Shown here piece by piece: positions 7,915 through 16,809 of a stretch of 64,000 nucleotides of DNA. Made by a program: the position numbers and the translations under genes. Location: contig NZ_JAGYPI010000001.1 of the NCBI RefSeq assembly GCF_018343615.1, positions 1,382,960 to 1,446,959 on the forward strand, written 5' to 3'. This stretch comes from Bacillus sp. FJAT-49736 (GTDB lineage: Bacteria; Bacillota; Bacilli; Bacillales; Bacillaceae_C). Position 1 is the stretch's first letter. Every line of letters starts with the position of its first letter. The notes below the pieces were generated by a model that had not been told where the DNA came from, did not search any database, and worked only from the letters and a program-made list of their open reading frames with translations.

Positions 7915-9290
7915 TGAGAAATTGGAAGAAAAGCCGTGCCCTTTTTCTTACAGCCGTCGCATCTGGCACGATGTTAAATCCTTTAAACTCGTCCATGATT
8001 TCATTAGCATTACATAGTATCCAAAGGGATTTCCATCTTTCCTTTACAACGGTGTCATGGCTTATTTCATCCTTTTATTTAGCCAGTGCCATTGCACAGC
8101 CTGTTACTGGAAAAATTGGGGATTTAATAGGCAGAAAGAAGCTTTTTTTCATTGGATTAATACTTATGGCGATTTCGGCATTCGGTGCTCCTCTTGCACC
8201 TACCTTTTTCATCCTGCTTATTATGAGATTATTTCAATCAATTGGAAGCGGCGCCATCTATCCTTCCGGAATAGCGCTTGTTCAAACTAACATACATGAA
8301 AGACAAGCCTCTGCTCTTGCTGTCCTTTCCATTTTTGCATCAGCGATGACAGCACTGGGACCAACTTTAGGAGGGTTTTTAATTGTTTGGGGCGATTGGC
8401 CGGCGACTTTCACAGTTAATTTTCCATTTATATTGATAAGCTTTTTACTTGGCTGGTATATGTTTCCAAAAGATAAGAAACAAGACGGCTCAAGTTTTAA
8501 AACCATCATTAGTCATCTTGATTTTACTGGTATATTCTTATTTGCCATCGGAATGATTCTACTGCTTTGGTTTCTTTTATCCTTCAATACTACTCCACAT
8601 TATCTTGCAGGAGTAGGTGGAATCGGATTTGTTTTCTTATTTATTTGGCGGGAATTAAAAGCAAAAGAACCTTTTATCGATGTTCGTCTCTTTCGAACAA
8701 ATCGTGCCTTATCTTCGGTATATCTGCAGTTTATTGTCTTAAATCTTTTTAATTATTGCTTGTTTTTCGGACTACCAACTTATTTTCAGGATGAGATGCA
8801 TTTAGGTGTGCGAACTAGCGGAATATTAATGCTTTTCATGTCTGGTGTCAGTATCATCGTCTCCCCTCTTACCGGAAAATGGATAGACAAAGCAGGTGTA
8901 AAGCTGCCAATTATGGTCGGTGCAATTCTAATGCTGATAGGTGCTATAATTCTTACGGTCTTTTTCGTACATGTTCCTATTTTAGTAATGGGAGTAATCT
9001 TATCTGTTTTAGGGATAAGTTACGGAATCGGAAATGTTGCCCTTCAAGTTGCAATGCTGGATGCAGCACCGAAAAATATTATCGGCACTGCTTCGGGGCT
9101 CTTTCAAACATGCAGGTATTTAGGTTCAATCCTCTCTTCTGTCGTACTTGGTCTTGTTTTCGGAAAAGAAATTATTCCGAAAAACATGGTGGAATTAGGA
9201 TCTATCATGATTATGATTAGCATTATTTCTATTTTGCTGAGCCTACAATATGTAAAAAAGAGCCTACACCTTAAACTAACAACCAAGTAA
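7914..9290 (+). CDS. MFS drug/H+ antiporter, DHA2-like
   Basis: This 458-residue carrier of the major facilitator superfamily has the EmrB/QacA style: TM1 with MLNPLNSSMISLAL, motif A GKIGDLIGRKK between TM2 and TM3, and motif C-like LGPTLGGFLIVWGDWPATFTVN near TM5. More than a dozen hydrophobic segments are visible. Such proteins export drugs or aromatic metabolites using the proton gradient. The start overlaps the stop of the preceding hydrolase (TAATG), so it is the last gene of the MarR operon. A bidirectional terminator follows. Confidence 0.88.
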   Translation: MRNWKKSRALFLTAVASGTMLNPLNSSMISLALHSIQRDFHLSFTTVSWLISSFYLASAIAQPVTGKIGDLIGRKKLFFIGLILMAISAFGAPLAPTFFILLIMRLFQSIGSGAIYPSGIALVQTNIHERQASALAVLSIFASAMTALGPTLGGFLIVWGDWPATFTVNFPFILISFLLGWYMFPKDKKQDGSSFKTIISHLDFTGIFLFAIGMILLLWFLLSFNTTPHYLAGVGGIGFVFLFIWRELKAKEPFIDVRLFRTNRALSSVYLQFIVLNLFNYCLFFGLPTYFQDEMHLGVRTSGILMLFMSGVSIIVSPLTGKWIDKAGVKLPIMVGAILMLIGAIILTVFFVHVPILVMGVILSVLGISYGIGNVALQVAMLDAAPKNIIGTASGLFQTCRYLGSILSSVVLGLVFGKEIIPKNMVELGSIMIMISIISILLSLQYVKKSLHLKLTTK

Positions 9291-9307
9291 AAGTACTGAA
9301 AAATAAT

Positions 9308-9344
9308 AAAATAGGGCAGCGATTCAAATTCGCCACCCTATTTT
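9308..9344. terminator. Bidirectional terminator between MFS gene and subtilase
   Basis: AAAATAGGG (9308-9316) pairs with CCCTATTTT (9336-9344), with further pairs inside. T runs follow on the plus strand. It serves the converging MFS gene and the subtilase gene, whose 3' end it overlaps. Confidence 0.8.
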
Positions 9345-10837
9345 AATTTTATTGTTTTTGCACTATAACCTGTTGTATAACCATCTTTTTTAACAGTTGT
9401 TTTGAGCTGATAGTTCCCTTTTGTAAATGATTGTTTGGTATTCATTTTAAAGGATGCAAACCCATTTGAATTCGTAATTGCTTTAATGCTTTTTATTTTC
9501 CCTTTTGGTGAATCTATGATTAAATTCATACTAGCTTTGGAGATTGGTTTCTTTGTACTAGTATCTATTACCTTCGTAGTGATCCAAACCGTATTCCCTG
9601 CGCGATACACATTTTTATACGTAGATATTTTTGTAGAAAAAGTTTTCTTCTCCAATTTCTTTCCTATTTTCTTAGTGTCTTGCACCTTAACAGATTCAGA
9701 TTTACTTTGGTTTGCAGTATTTCCTTGTACCGGTGTCATATATGGTGTTTGAACTAATCCGAAACCATAGAGATTATCCTTCCCTCTTACACCAATATCA
9801 ATAGCTGAATGATCAAGTTGTTCCCTAATTTGAGTATTCGTTAAAGAAGGGTTAGCCTGCTTTATCAATGCCAAAGTTCCGCTAACAAACGGCGCAGCCA
9901 TGGAAGTACCGCTCATAAATGCATAATCGTTATTCAAGAAAGTGCTTACTATATTGATTCCGGGAGCTACAACTTCAAGGTTTGAACCTGTTGCAGAAAA
10001 GGAACCTCTTATATTATTTTGATCCACTGCTCCGACGCCAATTACTGATTTATATTTTGCAGGATACTCCATCGTATCTCCTGCACCAGTGGAATGGCCA
10101 CCGTTTCCCGCAGCAGCAACAATCAATATCCCTTTATTATAGGCTTCATCTGCAATTTTCTGTAAAGCCACAGAATCCTCCGGTGTACCGAAACTAAGAT
10201 TAATAATATCCATTTGATTTTTTATAGCCCAATCAATACCCGAAATAATATCAGATACATAGCCGCTACCCTCAGAATCCAAGACTTTTACTGCATACAG
10301 GCTAGCATCAGGAGCTACTCCAACCACACCAATAGTATTATTTTTCGCCCCGATAATTCCGGCAACATGAGTTCCATGTCCGTTATCATCATTAAAGGAC
10401 TTTGTATAAGAAACAAAGGATGCTCCTCCGGAAACTTCCAGATCTTCATGCTTGGAGATGCCAGTATCTAAAACAGCGATTTTAATTCCTTTCCCCGTAT
10501 ACTTTGATTTCCAAGATAATGGGGCATTAATATCCTTTATTCCCCAATTTACCAGTTGTCCCGTTATTTTTACCATCTTATCTTGTTCAACAGCCAGAAC
10601 GTTTTTATTGTTTTTTATTGCTCCAATATTCTCTTTCGGAATACTAATGGATACTGCAGATACATTCTTAAAGGATTGATTAATATTTCCGTTCGCTTGA
10701 TGGATCATTTTTTTATCAATTTTATTTTTAAAGACTACAATCACTCGATCTTTAGAAGCTGCTGCTTTTGATGTTGGAGAATATATTGAAAAAATAAGCA
10801 AACATACGAAAAAGGAGTAGAGTAATTTTTTCAACAT
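9338..10837 (-). CDS. Secreted S8 family serine protease (subtilase)
   Basis: This is a preproprotease of 499 residues. It has a signal peptide (MLKKLLYSFFVCLLIFSIYS...SKAAA), an I9-type propeptide of about 65 residues (from DRVIVVFKNK), then the subtilisin domain. The triad is Asp123 in AVLDTGI, His153 in NGHGTHVAG and Ser311 in SGTSMAAP. A C-terminal β-sandwich of about 100 residues (from FSTKISTYKN to KTIKLK) resembles Ig-like repeats and may bind cell wall or substrate. It is exported and autoprocessed. The ATG at 10837 is preferred because the signal peptide starts there; the longer frame from 10882 adds 15 unlikely residues. Its terminator is shared with the MFS gene. Confidence 0.93.
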   Translation of the reverse strand: MLKKLLYSFFVCLLIFSIYSPTSKAAASKDRVIVVFKNKIDKKMIHQANGNINQSFKNVSAVSISIPKENIGAIKNNKNVLAVEQDKMVKITGQLVNWGIKDINAPLSWKSKYTGKGIKIAVLDTGISKHEDLEVSGGASFVSYTKSFNDDNGHGTHVAGIIGAKNNTIGVVGVAPDASLYAVKVLDSEGSGYVSDIISGIDWAIKNQMDIINLSFGTPEDSVALQKIADEAYNKGILIVAAAGNGGHSTGAGDTMEYPAKYKSVIGVGAVDQNNIRGSFSATGSNLEVVAPGINIVSTFLNNDYAFMSGTSMAAPFVSGTLALIKQANPSLTNTQIREQLDHSAIDIGVRGKDNLYGFGLVQTPYMTPVQGNTANQSKSESVKVQDTKKIGKKLEKKTFSTKISTYKNVYRAGNTVWITTKVIDTSTKKPISKASMNLIIDSPKGKIKSIKAITNSNGFASFKMNTKQSFTKGNYQLKTTVKKDGYTTGYSAKTIKLK

Positions 10838-10951
10838 CTGAACCTGCCTTTCAAAGTGAATGTAATACTTGAATTCTACCATAATAATTTTAATAGATTT
10901 TATTCACCTTGAATAGTAGAAAATACCGCTATTTCTGTTTGCTTTTAATCG

Positions 10952-10974
10952 AAAAAAAGATCCCTGTTAGGATC
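10952..10974 (-). terminator. Terminator of csgA-ybxH
   Basis: On the minus strand GATCC, loop TAACAG, GGATC is followed by T7. It is short but well placed after ybxH. Confidence 0.6.
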
Positions 10975-11037
10975 TATTTATTAATCATTAAGTTTACATA
11001 ACATTATTATGTTATACCTACCCGAATGTTTCCATCC

Positions 11038-11259
11038 TTAAATATTATGTTCCTCACAGTATTTGTCCACTAATGCTTCAATTTTTGCATGCTCCGGGTA
11101 TTTGCCTGAAAAATCAAATTTTATTTCTTCTAGAAAGTCTCCATTTTGATACACATGAATTGCTCCATTTTGGCTAATTACGCTGAATTCAGGTTCAAAT
11201 ATGTAACCATTTCTTTCAATTGCCCCTATTTTTAACACCTCCACATAGTTTAAACACAT
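11038..11259 (-). CDS. ybxH: YbxH-like DUF5370 family protein
   Basis: This is a small protein whose conserved part is GAIERNGYIFEPEFSVISQNGAIHVYQNG, then FSGKYPEHAKIEALVDKYC. The pattern and the position after csgA match B. subtilis YbxH, of unknown function. The listed start is the first ATG of the frame, giving 73 residues. However, the family starts at the Met before GAIERNG, and here that codon is ATA (11229-11227). A perfect GGAGGTG lies 6 bases before the ATA, while no ribosome site precedes the upstream ATG or GTG codons. A non-canonical AUA start is therefore possible. It shares a terminator with csgA. Confidence 0.75.
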   Translation of the reverse strand: MCLNYVEVLKIGAIERNGYIFEPEFSVISQNGAIHVYQNGDFLEEIKFDFSGKYPEHAKIEALVDKYCEEHNI

Positions 11260-11293
11260 CTAAACAATATAATGTGAAAAAATAATGCTTCAC

Positions 11294-11542
11294 CTAAAAT
11301 AATAATTCATATACCTCATTCAACTCTTTTACTCTTTTTTCGTCCTGTTCCTCTCTTGCGTATCTTAATTCTTTTTCCAATACTGTATTTAGAAAGGCGA
11401 TTTCCCCTTCATTTAAATCTCTTACAAATTCTCCTTCGCTTTTATAATCATTTTTAACTAACTTCTTGTATATCTGTTGACCTACACCACGATTTATATG
11501 GTTTGACATTGACTCGCGCAAATAACCTAGGGTAGTATCCAT
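11294..11542 (-). CDS. csgA: Sigma-G dependent sporulation protein CsgA
   Basis: This 82-residue, mostly helical and highly charged protein reads MDTTLGYLRESMSNHINRG...; its end is KELNEVYELLF. Start motif, length and C-terminal ELNEVYELL pattern match B. subtilis CsgA, a forespore protein made under sigma-G. Its exact role in the spore is not known. The ATG at 11542 is chosen over 11560 because GGAAAGGATG precedes it and the family begins MD-TLGYLRES. The next gene is ybxH, as in B. subtilis, so the two likely form one operon. Confidence 0.85.
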   Translation of the reverse strand: MDTTLGYLRESMSNHINRGVGQQIYKKLVKNDYKSEGEFVRDLNEGEIAFLNTVLEKELRYAREEQDEKRVKELNEVYELLF

Positions 11543-11623
11543 TTTTTTCATCCTTTCCATATTTATTATTAAAATTGTTCTCTAATGAAGGTGTTTATAT
11601 TACTAAAAATGTATACATTCCTA

Positions 11624-11658
11624 AAATAAAAAAATCCAAGAACTATTTATTCTTGGAT
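11624..11658 (-). terminator. Terminator of the OppBC-like permease operon
   Basis: On the minus strand ATCCAAGAA (11658-11650) pairs with TTCTTGGAT (11642-11634), followed by a T7 run. It lies just past the stop at 11670. Confidence 0.88.
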
Positions 11659-11669
11659 CTCCACTATTT

Positions 11670-12662
11670 TCATCCTGTTTTCGTCTCTCCGCGGTTTTCC
11701 TTTGTAAAAAATTCATGATTATTTTTTCTCCATCGAAATAAAAAAGGTTTTCGTTGGATAATTAAGCCCTTATGTTTTCTGGAATGATATTCTAATATTC
11801 CTTCCCCTAACGATATAAAAGCAAACATGGACAATGTAATAAACAATGAACCAAATAACGGAACCCATGGAAAAGCATCAAAATCAATTAAAACATCAAA
11901 AAGGAACATCGGCCATACTAAGGCACTATTATCAATGGAATAAGCGGGGCTTTCCAGTTGCGAGAAAGTTTGTGAAATAAATATCCCAAATATCCCTAAT
12001 TGCCCGAGCAAAAACAGCATGCTTCCAATATGTTGTACGAAATAGGCAACCCATTGTGGATAGCAGTTCGGCCAATAATAACGCTGCCAAAGTCCGATAG
12101 GTTTGGATCCTGCTAAAATGCCTGCTTCATAATAGCTTGTATTTTGAATAAGTTTAACACTTTTATATACTACTTCGCCTACTTTCCCAAGCTCAAAGAC
12201 AATAAGAAATCCTACCATCCAAATGGCCCGATGCGGGGAAAAGGTAAAAAACGGAATGGTGGATACGATAATAATATAAAAAAATACTGGTAACCTTGAG
12301 AATAAGTAATTCCATCCTTGCAGCAAGTATCGGAAAAACGACAAATGAGCTGCTGCTACCCCTAAAGGAATGGCAATAAAAAACGTGAAGACGGAAATAG
12401 ACAGTACAGTTGTTAAGGTCTCGCGCGTTCCCATTATTAGCGCACTATATATATCTCTCCCCTTTTTATCCGATCCTAGTAAAAAATCTTTGTTCGGAGA
12501 GAATGGGGGCAGCATAAAATCAAGATTATTTTTCGGCCCAACCACATAACTATGGGGAGTTACATTTTTATCAACCTTTGGCAAATAAGGTCCAAAAAAG
12601 AAAAATATCGCGAACATAGAACATCCAATGATGCCAATCCATAAAGAAGGTATTTTTCTCAT
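11670..12662 (-). CDS. ABC transporter permease, OppC/DppC-like
   Basis: This is a 330-residue membrane permease of the peptide/nickel type. After an N-terminal TM and an extracytoplasmic segment (SDKKGRDIYSALIMGTRETL), several TMs surround the EAA loop YEAGILAGSKPIGLWQRYYWPN, which contacts the ATPase. Its first codons overlap the end of the OppB-like gene by 4 bases, so the two are coupled. No solute-binding protein or ATPase gene is adjacent, so the pair must borrow partners or be a remnant. Between the EAA loop and the C terminus the sequence diverges from typical DppC, so the substrate is unknown. Confidence 0.85.
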   Translation of the reverse strand: MRKIPSLWIGIIGCSMFAIFFFFGPYLPKVDKNVTPHSYVVGPKNNLDFMLPPFSPNKDFLLGSDKKGRDIYSALIMGTRETLTTVLSISVFTFFIAIPLGVAAAHLSFFRYLLQGWNYLFSRLPVFFYIIIVSTIPFFTFSPHRAIWMVGFLIVFELGKVGEVVYKSVKLIQNTSYYEAGILAGSKPIGLWQRYYWPNCYPQWVAYFVQHIGSMLFLLGQLGIFGIFISQTFSQLESPAYSIDNSALVWPMFLFDVLIDFDAFPWVPLFGSLFITLSMFAFISLGEGILEYHSRKHKGLIIQRKPFLFRWRKNNHEFFTKENRGETKTG

Positions 12663-13600
12663 TGATGACTCTCCCTTCTTTTTGGGTCTAGAACATAATC
12701 AAGGATTTGACTAATCCATTGCGCAATTAATAACATAACCATAAGTAAAAGACTAAAACCAATTACAGCTGCAACGTCAATCGTCAATGGCTCTCCAGGC
12801 ATAATGGAGTAGCGAATATGGATTGCTGTTATTAATCGAGCACCTATTCCGTGGTATAAGGATAAAAATTCCACAACGAACATACCGGAAAATAAGGTCA
12901 AAACAATTGGCATAAAGTGCTGCAACAATTTCGGGAGTGCATTTCGTAAAATATGCTTCCACAGTATAATGCGCTCTGGAATCCCTTTTGCTTTAGCTGT
13001 TTTAATATAATCTTGCTCATCCTCCTCATCTAAGGCTTGCGATGTATACCTAGCAATAATGAAAGCAGGATACATGCTTAAAAAGAAGATTGGAAAAAAG
13101 ACATTATACCAATGATCATCCCCATACATATCCATGCGTGGTAGTCCATGACGCATCCCGATAGAAATAATCGTTTGGACGAGAAAAATAAGAAAAAAAT
13201 CAGGGACGGACTGCCCTAACCAAGTAGATCCTTTTCCTAAAAAGCGGCCTAGTTTATTTTGATAACGATAATCAAAAACACCCTTCCCTATTCCTAAAAA
13301 AACACTTATAAACAAAGCAGGTAAAAGTATTCCAATGCTTCTTTTAAAATATAGTGCTAGCTCCACTTCTACAGGTTCATCAAAATTTGTAGTACCAAGA
13401 CTTTTATGTGTTTTTACATCATCAAAATAATGAACGATATTCTCTTTATATTTCTCCCATGTAAAATGATAGGCCATTACATCTACAAAGCCCTCTCGAT
13501 GTGACTCTGTATCCCTTGGCAGCAACACGATGAAAATTAAGATTAATGCCATACAAGACCATAAACAAAGACTACCAAATAATCGTGAAAGTAGATTCAT
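12659..13600 (-). CDS. ABC transporter permease, OppB/DppB-like
   Basis: This is a 313-residue membrane protein. TM1 (SLCLWSCMALILIFIVLLP) is followed by a roughly 70-residue extracytoplasmic loop and a core with five more TMs. The EAA loop IKTAKAKGIPERIILWKHILRNALPK marks it as the B-type permease of the oligopeptide/nickel ABC family. It precedes the C-type permease in the same operon. The usual oppA, oppD and oppF genes are missing here, which is odd for the family. The ATG at 13600 follows AAAGGGGAAATC. Confidence 0.85.
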   Translation of the reverse strand: MNLLSRLFGSLCLWSCMALILIFIVLLPRDTESHREGFVDVMAYHFTWEKYKENIVHYFDDVKTHKSLGTTNFDEPVEVELALYFKRSIGILLPALFISVFLGIGKGVFDYRYQNKLGRFLGKGSTWLGQSVPDFFLIFLVQTIISIGMRHGLPRMDMYGDDHWYNVFFPIFFLSMYPAFIIARYTSQALDEEDEQDYIKTAKAKGIPERIILWKHILRNALPKLLQHFMPIVLTLFSGMFVVEFLSLYHGIGARLITAIHIRYSIMPGEPLTIDVAAVIGFSLLLMVMLLIAQWISQILDYVLDPKRRESHQ

Positions 13601-13754
13601 AGATTTCCCCTTTCGTAAACAATAAGGACCTACATTAATATGTCCATAATATTACAAAATATTTTACAATTGCAAGATTTTTATAAATACTGTTACATTT
13701 GCAACAGTTCGTTTTTACTTAATATCCTAGCTTTATAGCACATAAATATTTCTT

Positions 13755-13785
13755 TACAAAAACAAAATCCAAGCCGGAGCTTGGA
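13755..13785 (-). terminator. Terminator after the collapsed ABC operon
   Basis: TCCAAGC and GCTTGGA flank the loop CGGA (13768-13785). On the minus strand TTTTGTTTTTG follows. Confidence 0.75.
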
Positions 13786-13812
13786 CCATTTTTACTTTAT
13801 TTACAAATAATT

Positions 13813-14330
13813 TTATAAACCTACGATCTTTTCATTGGATGTTAATTTTGTATCCGATACTACCCTTCCATCTTTTATTTCAATAATTCTGTCCGTTTGT
13901 TTTGCTAATTCAGGGTCATGGGTAATGAATATGATTCCTAAGCCTTTCTCCTTATTCAAACGTTTTAACAGCTCAAACACAATTTTACTGCTTTCCGAAT
14001 CTAAATTACCAGTTGGTTCATCGGCAAGAATCCAATCGGGATGATGTACAAGTGCTCTCGCTATCGCAACCCTCTGCTGCTGCCCTCCGGAAAGCTGAGA
14101 AGGCAGTGAATGAAGCTTAGTCTCCAAGCCCATTTCACAAAGCAATTCTTCGGCACGAGTCTTCTTGCTATAATTAACCTTTCGAGTAAAAAGCGGACAC
14201 ATGACATTTTCTAATGCAGTTAGAGTAGGCAAAAGGTGAAATTGTTGAAAGATAAATACTCTTTTGTCAAAGTGAAAATTAGCTAGTCTTTTGATCAATG
14301 CCACCAATCCTGCCAGATGAAACGCAGCAT
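13813..14330 (-). pseudogene. Deletion-fused ABC permease/ATPase remnant
   Basis: The 164-codon open frame (14307-13813) encodes the last two-thirds of a LolD/MacB-type ATPase. It has the Q-loop FIFQQFHLLPTL, signature LSGGQQQRVAIARAL, Walker B WILADEPTGNLD and H-loop FITHD. Walker A and the first β-sheet are missing, so it cannot bind ATP normally. Directly upstream, from ATG 14330, another frame reads MLRFIWQDWWH and then a stop. That is the typical start of a MacB/FtsX-like permease, behind a G8 ribosome site. The simplest reading is an internal deletion, ending near 14295, that fused the permease start to the middle of the ATPase. Confidence 0.8.
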
Positions 14331-14352
14331 TTTATCCCCCCCCTTGTATTGA

Positions 14353-14393
14353 TTAAGTATTCAACCGCATGCATTGTGTTTTGGAATACTTAA
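14353..14393. promoter_or_regulatory. Inverted repeat upstream of the ABC remnant
   Basis: TTAAGTATTC (14353-14362) and GAATACTTAA (14384-14393) form a perfect 10-base inverted repeat with a 21-base centre. No T run follows. It may be an old operator of the lost ABC operon. Confidence 0.35.
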
Positions 14394-14402
14394 TTTCTAA
14401 CT

Positions 14403-14434
14403 AAAAAAGAAGTACAGCATCTATAGTCTGTACT
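14403..14434 (-). terminator. Terminator of clpP paralogue
   Basis: On the minus strand AGTACAG and CTGTACT enclose a 10-base loop, followed by T-rich CTTTTTTAG. It lies just after the stop at 14445. Confidence 0.75.
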
Positions 14435-14444
14435 CCTTTGCTTA

Positions 14445-15026
14445 TTATTTTTGAAGAAGAACCTTATCAATTATCCCATATTCCTTCGCTTCCTCCGCCG
14501 ATAAAAAGTAATCCCTTTCTGTATCAGATTTTACCTTTTCAAGCGGCTGTCCGGTTAAATCAGCAATCATTTGATTAGTTTGTTCCTTTAATTTTAAAAT
14601 TCTTCTGGCGGATATATCAATTTCAGTGGCCTGCCCCCGCGCACCTCCCAATGGCTGATGAATCATAATTTCACTATTTGGAAGGGCGAATCTTTTTCCC
14701 TTTGCACCTGACATTAATAGCATAGCACCAAAGGAAGCAGCTAGACCAATACAAATCGTTTGCACATCGGGCTTTATATAATTCATCGTATCCAGAATCG
14801 CAAATCCTGCGGAGGTTGATCCTCCAGGACTATTTATATACAACGAGATATCCTTATCCGGAGCATCTGCGGCTAAAAACAATAGCTGTGCTACCACCGT
14901 ATTGGCGATATGATCATTAATTTCATCCCCAATCATAATGATCCGATCTTTTAGCAATCTGGAATAAATATCATAAGATCGTTCTCCACGCGAGGACTGT
15001 TCTATCACATATGGAATCGTATTCAA
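14445..15026 (-). CDS. clpP: ClpP protease paralogue in a sigma-factor operon
   Basis: This serine protease subunit of 193 residues has the full triad: Ser98 in GLAASFGAM, His123 in MIHQPLGG and Asp172 in ERDYF. ClpP forms two stacked heptamers that degrade proteins fed by Clp ATPases. The N-terminus [25 protein letters not shown] fits when translation starts at the TTG at 15026, with AGGGAGG 8 bases upstream; the longer frame from 15059 adds 11 unrelated residues. It lies 19 bases after an ECF sigma factor gene and is surely co-transcribed. Housekeeping clpP in Bacillus lies in another context, so this is probably a stress-specific second copy (inference). Confidence 0.9.
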   Translation of the reverse strand: MNTIPYVIEQSSRGERSYDIYSRLLKDRIIMIGDEINDHIANTVVAQLLFLAADAPDKDISLYINSPGGSTSAGFAILDTMNYIKPDVQTICIGLAASFGAMLLMSGAKGKRFALPNSEIMIHQPLGGARGQATEIDISARRILKLKEQTNQMIADLTGQPLEKVKSDTERDYFLSAEEAKEYGIIDKVLLQK

Positions 15027-15045
15027 AGACTTTTCCTCCCTATTA

Positions 15046-15726
15046 TTATGCAGCTGCAAGTAAAGAGAGGGTGAAGGTACCTTTACACATTGGTATAGAT
15101 CCAGAGAATAATTTTTTGTATTGCTTGATTAAAATCAGCGGTTGCTCCTGTTGAATCGAATGTATAACATAATCAAGCAGCAAACGATGGTGTTCCGCTT
15201 CTATTTGATTAGGTGGAGTGTGAGATTCATCCTCATTAGCTATCCTTTTTAAATGTTGCCGAGTTCGAAACAAGGATGACTTTATAGCTCCTTCGCTGAG
15301 ATTCAATTGTTTTGCAATTTCACTCATATCATATTGAAACACATCTTTTAAGATAAAGATGATGGTTTGCTGCGGAGTCAGCTTTTTAACTAATTTTTCA
15401 CTTATCGAATATACTTCTGGTAAAGTTTTCAACGGATCAATAGAAGGTTCTACCTGTAGTTCAGCATTTTCTTTTGAACGTTTGCGGATCTGATCCACCC
15501 ATTGATTATGTGCAATGCGATAAAGCAACGCGTTGGAAATATTCGATTTCTCCACCATATATTTGTTATACATTTTTTCTATCGCCTCATGTGCAAGGTC
15601 CTCCGCATCCCACCCATTTTTCGTTAAAAATTGGCAGTACCTCTTTAATGCAGGATACATATGAATTATTTTTGAAGTTATTATTGGATCATGTTTTATA
15701 GATTCATTACCAAGCTTGGTTTTCAA
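15046..15726 (-). CDS. ECF-type sigma-70 family sigma factor
   Basis: This is a 226-residue extracytoplasmic-function type sigma factor. Region 2 is [33 protein letters not shown] with [14 protein letters not shown]. Region 4 is [46 protein letters not shown]. Region 3 is absent, as expected. A tail of about 60 residues after region 4 ([21 protein letters not shown]...) is longer than in most ECF factors and could be a built-in regulatory segment. No anti-sigma gene is adjacent. The TTG at 15726 is preferred (AAGGAG 9 bases upstream); GTG 15735 is the alternative. The operon partner is clpP. Confidence 0.88.
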   Translation of the reverse strand: MKTKLGNESIKHDPIITSKIIHMYPALKRYCQFLTKNGWDAEDLAHEAIEKMYNKYMVEKSNISNALLYRIAHNQWVDQIRKRSKENAELQVEPSIDPLKTLPEVYSISEKLVKKLTPQQTIIFILKDVFQYDMSEIAKQLNLSEGAIKSSLFRTRQHLKRIANEDESHTPPNQIEAEHHRLLLDYVIHSIQQEQPLILIKQYKKLFSGSIPMCKGTFTLSLLAAA

Positions 15727-15758
15727 AGTGATCACTCCTTTTGAACCTCTATTTAATG

Positions 15759-15785
15759 AACGTTTATAGACAATTAAAAGTTACG
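15759..15785 (-). promoter_or_regulatory. Candidate ECF-type promoter of sigma-clpP operon
   Basis: On the minus strand CGTAAC (15785-15780), then 17 bases, then CGTT (15762-15759). This resembles the AAC ... CGT layout of ECF promoters and sits about 35 bases before the sigma gene, suggesting autoregulation. Confidence 0.35.
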
Positions 15786-15800
15786 GGTATATAAAATTTT

Positions 15801-16628
15801 TTAATTACTTTCTGCATTTTGCTCAAGCAAAGGCTCATACATCATAATGGCATAGTTTTCAACAACAAATTCATCATCCAACAATTGATTTTGACGGTTA
15901 AATATTTTTCTGTGAATGACATTATGACGAATATATCCTCCCCAATAGGCAGGGATAATTTGGTGCTCTTTCTCATAAATTTTATAGCTGTATAATGGTG
16001 GCGATATTGCACGCCATTCACCTACTAAATGAGTGTTTGTCAAGGAAAGAACTAATTGAAATGGTTGATCGGTATCATTTTTAATCTGGAGGTCCAGATA
16101 ATTATAGGCACAGGTGGCACCACTCCCAAACGGCTGAGTACGGTTTGAATCTGGAAATACATCATAACTATGACGATTTCTTTCTGTTATGGTCAAAGGG
16201 GTGTGTAGCGTTAACCAATAGATTAAATTAGAGAGCTGGCACAGTCCACCTCCTAACCCTTTCTTAAAATTGCCATAGTAGAGAACCATTCCGTCTACAT
16301 AGCCTTTTTTCTTCGTCGGTTTACCGATTAGCTTCCAATAAGAAAAGGTTTCTCCGGGTTTAATTATTATCCCATTTATTTGTTTTATCGCAATCTCAAG
16401 ATTTTTAATTTTATTATGTTGATACCACATATCCACACCACGTAATTTCCTCAACAGCAATGTTTGATGCTTATGAATGATATGCGGAAAGTTTTCCAAT
16501 TGTTTTTCTTTCGCATATTTATTTTTATCAAAAATCCATGCGAAATATCGTTTCAAGGTAAAATAATATTTCCCGATAAAAATCCTTATACGTGACCTTC
16601 TTTTTGGACGCAATTTCGTTATATCCAC
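15801..16628 (-). CDS. VanW family protein
   Basis: This is a 275-residue protein. Its C-terminal half is the VanW domain, with GLGGGLCQLSNLIYWL, HTPLTITERNRHSYDVFPD and AYNYLDLQIKNDTDQPFQL. A basic N-terminus (RPKRRSRIRIFIGKYYF) precedes it. No clear signal peptide is seen. VanW occurs in some vancomycin-resistance clusters and widely in Bacillaceae chromosomes; its biochemical role is unknown, although a wall link is suspected. No van genes are nearby. The GTG start at 16628 follows GGGGGG. It is monocistronic. Confidence 0.9.
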   Translation of the reverse strand: MDITKLRPKRRSRIRIFIGKYYFTLKRYFAWIFDKNKYAKEKQLENFPHIIHKHQTLLLRKLRGVDMWYQHNKIKNLEIAIKQINGIIIKPGETFSYWKLIGKPTKKKGYVDGMVLYYGNFKKGLGGGLCQLSNLIYWLTLHTPLTITERNRHSYDVFPDSNRTQPFGSGATCAYNYLDLQIKNDTDQPFQLVLSLTNTHLVGEWRAISPPLYSYKIYEKEHQIIPAYWGGYIRHNVIHRKIFNRQNQLLDDEFVVENYAIMMYEPLLEQNAESN

Positions 16629-16723
16629 CAGGTGCCCCCCCTTATCCTTTTTTACTAAAGACTAGCAGATACTTCCAAATGCATCAATGTTTTTCTAACT
16701 TTTTTGATTATTCGGAATAACCA

Positions 16724-16753
16724 TTGACTCAACGTGTGCATATACTGTATCAT
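16724..16753 (+). promoter_or_regulatory. Sigma-A type promoter of yhfH
   Basis: TTGACT at 16724-16729, an 18-base spacer, TATCAT at 16748-16753. It lies about 56 bases before the yhfH ATG. Confidence 0.6.
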
Positions 16754-16809
16754 AACAGAATAAAATTATATAAACTGTATTATAGTAGTTGAAAAGGAGG
16801 AATCATCGT

